Made by a program: the position numbers and the translations under genes. A stretch of 30,855 bases of DNA, taken from Candidatus Roizmanbacteria bacterium (GTDB taxonomy: Bacteria > Patescibacteriota > Microgenomatia > UBA1406 > GWC2-37-13). The DNA is taken from contig JANLIS010000055.1 in NCBI GenBank assembly GCA_024653985.1, forward strand, positions 1 to 30,855, in the 5' to 3' direction. The notes beneath the pieces were generated by a model, which was not told where the DNA came from, did no database searches, and saw nothing but the letters and a program-made list of their open reading frames with translations. Every line of letters begins with the position of its first letter. The stretch's first letter is position 1. Shown in pieces: positions 27,159-30,855 of the stretch.

Positions 27159-28493
27159 ATGTATCCACAGACTTTCACTTTAAAAAACGGCCTTCAAGTA
27201 ATATTTGTTGATACTAAAACATTTCCAACTTTGACAACTCTACTTTTGGTAGGTGCAGGAAGTCGCTATGAAAATGAAAACAATAATGGAATTGCCCACT
27301 TTTTAGAGCACATGTTTTATAAAGGGAGCAAGAAATACCCAAACCCGAAGATCATTTCCCAGATCATCGAGGGGATGGGCGGACATTGGAACGCTTTCAC
27401 CTCAAAAGACTACACTGGCTATTATATAAAGGCAGCCACCGATCACTTTCCGGAAATCATCGACATTCTTTCGGATATTCTTTTGAACTCTTTATTTAAT
27501 AAATCTGAGATTGAAAAAGAAAAGGGCGTCATTGTTGAAGAAATAAATATGTATGAGGATACTCCACAACGACGGATAGGGGAAATCTTTGAGGGGCTCA
27601 TCTATAAAGATAGTTCGTTGGGATTTGATATTGCCGGGAGTAAAGAAACAGTCACTTCATTTGATAGAAAAACCTTTTTAAGTTATATGAACAGCCTTTA
27701 TCATCCGAATAATGCGGTATTGGTTGTTGCGGGGGGCCTTTCGGCTCGACAACCAAAATTTTTTGACGGAAAACAACAAACCGCAAAAAATTTGTTGTCT
27801 TCGCCTTTTAATACTTATCTGGAGATAATTGAAGATAAATTTGGTAATTGGAAATCAGGGGAAAAATCAACGTTCGAGAAAATTAATCAGAGCCAAACAA
27901 GGCCTCAAATACTAGTACACCACAAAAAAACAGAGCAAGCCCACTTTTGTCTTGGATTTCCCACGTTCGGAATTAATGATAAACGGCGACGAATTCTTAA
28001 CGTACTCATCACAATTCTGGGTGTGGGAGCTTCTTCGAAATTATTTCAGGAAGTCAGAGAAAAAAAAGGTCTTTGTTACTACATAAGCACAGGAGCAGAG
28101 TATTATTTTGAGACGGGAAGCATAGTTACCCAAGCGGGGATTGCTAAAGATGTCGAAAAGGTGAAGATAGCCGTTGCTGCGACTTTGACAGAACATGAGA
28201 ATATGGTTAAGGGAAATTTTTTTGAAGAAGATATTATCAGAGCTAAAGAAATGCTTAAAGGAAGACTACTTCTTTCAATGGAGGACTCTTTCAACATTGC
28301 TCACTTTTTTGGAAACAAAAAATTGTTGGAAAATAAGTTGGAGACACCTGAGGAAATAATCACAAAAATTATGTCAGTTACAAAATCGGAGATAGTTGAT
28401 CTGGCTAAAGAAATATTTATTCCGAAAAATCTTAACTTTGCTTTGATTGGACCCTTTGAGACGAAGGACTTCGAAAACATCCTCAACATCTAA
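27159..28493 (+). CDS. M16-family zinc peptidase (insulinase/processing-peptidase-like)
   Basis: 444 residues. The inverted zinc motif HFLEH gives His47, Glu50 and His51, followed by the third ligand in VIVEEINMYEDTP (Glu127 or 128). NAFTSKDYTGYY and, in the second half, a LFQEVREKKGLCYYISTGAEY substrate-binding block complete the family pattern of the PqqL/YmxG-like single-chain M16B group. A stretch around residues 195-225 (SARQPKFFDGKQQ...) seems longer than in relatives and may be an eroded insert. No signal peptide, so probably cytoplasmic. Confidence 0.9.
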   Translation: MYPQTFTLKNGLQVIFVDTKTFPTLTTLLLVGAGSRYENENNNGIAHFLEHMFYKGSKKYPNPKIISQIIEGMGGHWNAFTSKDYTGYYIKAATDHFPEIIDILSDILLNSLFNKSEIEKEKGVIVEEINMYEDTPQRRIGEIFEGLIYKDSSLGFDIAGSKETVTSFDRKTFLSYMNSLYHPNNAVLVVAGGLSARQPKFFDGKQQTAKNLLSSPFNTYLEIIEDKFGNWKSGEKSTFEKINQSQTRPQILVHHKKTEQAHFCLGFPTFGINDKRRRILNVLITILGVGASSKLFQEVREKKGLCYYISTGAEYYFETGSIVTQAGIAKDVEKVKIAVAATLTEHENMVKGNFFEEDIIRAKEMLKGRLLLSMEDSFNIAHFFGNKKLLENKLETPEEIITKIMSVTKSEIVDLAKEIFIPKNLNFALIGPFETKDFENILNI

Positions 28494-28498
28494 CGGAA

Positions 28499-28507
28499 TG
28501 GTACAAT
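28499..28507 (+). promoter_or_regulatory. Extended -10 box of the TMTC-like gene, leaderless type
   Basis: TGG-TACAAT ends 7 nt before the GTG at 28515. Confidence 0.58.
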
Positions 28508-28514
28508 AAATATT

Positions 28515-30125
28515 GTGAAGAAAATCCTAATCATTGTCCTTTTGGGTTTGTTGATCTATAGTCGTTCTCTGTTTAACGGATTTGTCTGGGATGATGAAGT
28601 TTTTATACAAAATATTTCTTCTCAAAACGCTCTATCAGGAACGTATTTTCGACCGGCAATTTCAGCTGTTTATTCAACCATTTATAATATTTTTGGGCCG
28701 CAGCCGTTTTTTTTCCATTTTTTTCAGCTAATCTTTCATATTACAACGGCGATATTGATCTATTATTTATTTAAGCGGTTTTTTAAAGAAACAGTCGCAT
28801 TTATTTTGGCGGTTATTTTTCTTGTTCATCCGGCAGCGGTTGAGGCGGTTTCTTTTGCCTCGGCCATGCAAGAAGTTGGATTTACCTTGGTCGGAATAGC
28901 CGGATTTATGTTCTTGCTGTCATCCCCGCGGAGGCGGGGATCCAGTGCTTCTGAATTAATTAAGAGAGGTGATTATAGTCTGGATTCCCTCCTTCGAGGG
29001 AATGACAATTTGGTGAAGATTTTTTTAGCAACCTTTCTCTTATTAATTGCTCTACTTATGAAAGAAACGGCAATAGTTTTTTTTGTTTTGGTTTTTTGTT
29101 ATCTATTTCTTTTTGAAAGAAAAAATCAGATTGTTTTAATCAGTTATTCAATTTTTTCTGTGATTTTACTAATGGCATATTTTTTATTCAGAGTTTCGGG
29201 AGGTAGTCTCTACGTTCAGGGGCAAGGACTTTTTCCGATTATGAGGGTCTCTTTTGCAACTCGTTTAATAAATATTCCGATGATTATTTTGTATTATTTA
29301 GGCAAATTTTTTTATCCAATGAATTTAGGAATTGCTCAGCATTGGGTTGTGAGGTTTATTGATTTTCAAAATTTTTGGCTTCCGTTAGTTTTTGAAATTT
29401 TATTATTTTCCGGTGCAATAATTTATTTTATAAAAACAAAAAATAAGGTTTTCCTTTTCTTCTTTATTTGGTTTTTACTTGGATTACTTCCACATTTGCA
29501 AATTATCCCACTCAATATGACGGTGGCAGAACGATGGTTATATTTTCCGATGATTGGGATACTGGGGATGATTGGAACAATGTTGAGTAAATTACAAATA
29601 ATAAATTACAAATCACAAATAAATTTTAAATCTCAAATAAAATCAAAAACGATTTTTATTTTATTAATTATTATAATCATTGTTTTTTCTCTCCGAAGTT
29701 TTATCCGGACTTTGGATTGGCGGAATGGTCTGAGTTTATTTAGTCGTGATATCAGAAAAAATAGCAGCTTTGATTTACAAAATAACATGGGAGTGGAATT
29801 ATTTAGGGTTGGTCGGTATTTTGAAGCAAAAAAATATTTTGAAATTTCGACACAATTAGCACCGTATTGGTGGGTAAATTGGAATAATTTAGGTGCAATT
29901 TACGAACGTGAAAAAAACTATCAAAAGGCAGCCGAATATTATAAGAAAGCAATTGATAACGGCCAGTATTATCTGGCTTATGAAAATTTAGCTAAAATAT
30001 TAGTTTTACATGAAAATGATCAAAAGAAGACGGATGAGTTTTTACGAAAAAGTTTAAAGTTATTTCCGGAAAACCAAAATTTATTGCTATTAAATACTTA
30101 CTTTCAAGAAAAAAATATAAAATAA
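28515..30125 (+). CDS. TMTC-like multi-spanning membrane protein with C-terminal TPR repeats
   Basis: 536 residues from a GTG start. About ten membrane segments follow an early acidic motif FNGFVWDDEVF typical of GT-C glycosyltransferases, then YFRPAISAVYSTIYNIFG and FLVHPAAVEAV, as in TMTC/DUF1736 proteins that use lipid-linked mannose in eukaryotes. The C terminus (~430-536) has about three TPR units (NNMGVELFRVGRYFEAKKYF; WNNLGAIYEREKNYQKAAEYYKKA). A role in protein O-glycosylation at the cell surface is inferred only from family. Residues ~135-164 are a 90-bp palindromic insertion in a loop between membrane helices, and ~359-378 is a YKSQINFKSQIKSK repeat-like run. Confidence 0.78.
   Translation: MKKILIIVLLGLLIYSRSLFNGFVWDDEVFIQNISSQNALSGTYFRPAISAVYSTIYNIFGPQPFFFHFFQLIFHITTAILIYYLFKRFFKETVAFILAVIFLVHPAAVEAVSFASAMQEVGFTLVGIAGFMFLLSSPRRRGSSASELIKRGDYSLDSLLRGNDNLVKIFLATFLLLIALLMKETAIVFFVLVFCYLFLFERKNQIVLISYSIFSVILLMAYFLFRVSGGSLYVQGQGLFPIMRVSFATRLINIPMIILYYLGKFFYPMNLGIAQHWVVRFIDFQNFWLPLVFEILLFSGAIIYFIKTKNKVFLFFFIWFLLGLLPHLQIIPLNMTVAERWLYFPMIGILGMIGTMLSKLQIINYKSQINFKSQIKSKTIFILLIIIIIVFSLRSFIRTLDWRNGLSLFSRDIRKNSSFDLQNNMGVELFRVGRYFEAKKYFEISTQLAPYWWVNWNNLGAIYEREKNYQKAAEYYKKAIDNGQYYLAYENLAKILVLHENDQKKTDEFLRKSLKLFPENQNLLLLNTYFQEKNIK
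28918..29007. repeat. GTCAT-type palindromic element in the TMTC-like gene, 90 bp
   Basis: TGTCATCCCCGCGGAGGCGG, GGATCCAG, a 40-nt A/T-rich middle, CTGGAT, then TCCCTCCTTCGAGGGAATGACA. Exactly 30 codons, all open; placed between two membrane helices. Confidence 0.88.
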
Positions 30126-30206
30126 GACATATTCGTTTGGCTTTGTTAAGCCTGATTAATATTTAAGCTTATAGGATAAACAAAATAAAAAATAAAATTT
30201 ATAGTT

Positions 30207-30215
30207 TGTTATACT
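30207..30215 (+). promoter_or_regulatory. Extended -10 box of the prepilin peptidase gene, leaderless type
   Basis: TGT-TATACT ends 7 nt before the ATG at 30223. Confidence 0.62.
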
Positions 30216-30222
30216 TAAAACA

Positions 30223-30855
30223 ATGGGACTATTTAGCAATTTAGTAATTTTTATATTTGGGGCTTCTATTGGATCCTTTTTGAATGTATTAATCGATAGA
30301 TTACCTAAAAATGAAAGTATCAACGGTCGATCGCATTGTGATTATTGCGGGAAAAAAATCGCATGGTATGATCTGATCCCTGTTTTTTCATTTTTTATCT
30401 TAAGAGGGAAGACGAGATGTTGTCATAAAAAATTAAGTTTTCAGTATCCAATAGTCGAAACGATAACAGGACTTGCTTTTGTTTGGCTATTTAAGGACAG
30501 TCCTTATATTGACTCGCTGACAAGGACTGTCCTTACCGTATCTATCCTCTCAGCTCTCATCGTAATCTTTATTTCTGACCTTAAATATCATCTTATTTCA
30601 GATTATATTTTATTAGCTTTATTTATATTCTCTCTCATGTTAAAGATTGTCATTCCCGCGCAGGCGGAAATCCAGGCAATCGAGATGAGTATTCTTTCGG
30701 GTTTAGTTGTTGCCTTTCCGATTTGGCTGATCTATTTTATTTCCAAGGAGCGGGCAATGGGACTGGGTGACGTTTATCTGTCGGCAGTTATGGGTTTTTT
30801 GCTCGGATGGAAAGAAGGTTTATTAGCTCTATATATCGCATTTATCACAGGCGCA
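30223..30855 (+). CDS. pilD: Prepilin peptidase / N-methyltransferase (A24), 3' end outside window
   Basis: 211 residues visible and the frame is open to the window end. The start GASIGSFLNVLIDRLP is the family signature. The zinc region has CDYCGKKIAWYDLIPVFSFF, but the second Cys pair reads RCCHKKLSFQYP instead of CRYC. The two catalytic aspartates are in FISDLKYHLISD and GLGDVYLSAVMGF. It processes type IV pilin or pseudopilin leader peptides at the membrane, so a pilus system is expected in this genome. Two palindromic insertions (30492-30535 and 30648-30675) lie in the region between membrane helices. Confidence 0.88.
   Translation, partial: MGLFSNLVIFIFGASIGSFLNVLIDRLPKNESINGRSHCDYCGKKIAWYDLIPVFSFFILRGKTRCCHKKLSFQYPIVETITGLAFVWLFKDSPYIDSLTRTVLTVSILSALIVIFISDLKYHLISDYILLALFIFSLMLKIVIPAQAEIQAIEMSILSGLVVAFPIWLIYFISKERAMGLGDVYLSAVMGFLLGWKEGLLALYIAFITGA
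30492..30535. repeat. AAGGACAGTCCTT inverted pair in pilD
   Basis: AAGGACAGTCCTT (30493-30505) and AAGGACTGTCCTT (30522-30534) are exact complements of each other and each nearly self-palindromic; the 44 bp are in frame. Confidence 0.75.
30648..30675. repeat. GTCAT-type palindromic element in pilD, half copy
   Basis: TGTCATTCCCGCGCAGGCGG then AAATCCAG, encoding IVIPAQAEIQ in frame. Confidence 0.8.

Noticed and set aside
30139..30152. GGCTT-TGTT-AAGCC hairpin after the TMTC-like gene as a terminator
   Set aside because: Only five pairs and no clear T-run after it; too weak to call.
2071..30675. CRISPR array from the repeated G/C-rich units
   Set aside because: Copies are kilobases apart, in both orientations and inside genes; there are no regular spacers and no cas genes.
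1..30855. UGA recoding as in some CPR lineages
   Set aside because: TGA ends several complete genes at the expected place (aroE fragment, aroC, ThiY-like, otsA, nadE), and reading frames do not need read-through.

Overview
The window reads as an A/T-rich bacterial chromosome segment, most likely from the Candidate Phyla Radiation (Patescibacteria, Microgenomates-like). This assignment is an inference. It rests on small tightly packed genes, a mix of bacterial genes (bacterial-type LeuRS, TPP riboswitch, A24 prepilin peptidase, TrpR-like regulator) with archaeal-looking ones (TyrRS, NadM / archaeal PPAT / GTP-dependent dephospho-CoA kinase), and very many short palindromic repeats, many of them inside reading frames. 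UGA behaves as a normal stop, so there is no sign of the Gracilibacteria-type recoding.

Layout. 1-3750: end of the aromatic amino acid pathway (aroE fragment, aroD, aroC, chorismate mutase, TyrA-PheA fusion). 3850-7727: TyrRS, a tryptophanase / tyrosine phenol-lyase family enzyme, an RRM protein and a Na+/Ca2+ exchanger. 7810-8100: orphan small gene with a strong leaderless promoter. 8166-11955: thiamine locus, with thiamine pyrophosphokinase divergent from a TPP-riboswitch operon (MTH1187-family protein plus ThiX/ThiY/ThiZ-like ABC transporter). 12036-14481: NAD/CoA locus, with NadE divergent from a NadM-PPAT-DPCK three-domain fusion. 14474-17576: orphan small gene and leuS. 17689-20417: HD protein, small membrane protein, CDF transporter and HAD phosphatase, the last directly behind a tRNA-Lys. 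20611-21887: a small operon of a DUF5661-like protein and anchored 'PGD' proteins. 21955-23230: two EamA-type transporters. 23515-27148: TrpR-like regulator, membrane sensor-OtsA fusion and OtsB. 27159-30855: M16 peptidase, TMTC-like TPR membrane protein and a prepilin peptidase cut by the window end.

Three genome-scale patterns stand out. First, many genes have a -10 box (often extended, TGN-TATAAT-like) ending 6-9 nt before the start codon, so their mRNAs should be leaderless; the genes with real leaders are those that look regulated (thi operon, TrpR-like gene, otsA). Second, several families of palindromic elements sit between genes, inside protein genes as in-frame insertions (leuS alone carries about seven insert segments), and one sits inside the TPP riboswitch. 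Third, the TrpR-like gene has perfect AGTTAACTAGTTAACT palindromes on both sides and a half-site in the otsA leader, which suggests a small regulon joining an amino-acid-repressor-type protein to a membrane-sensor trehalose-6-phosphate synthase.
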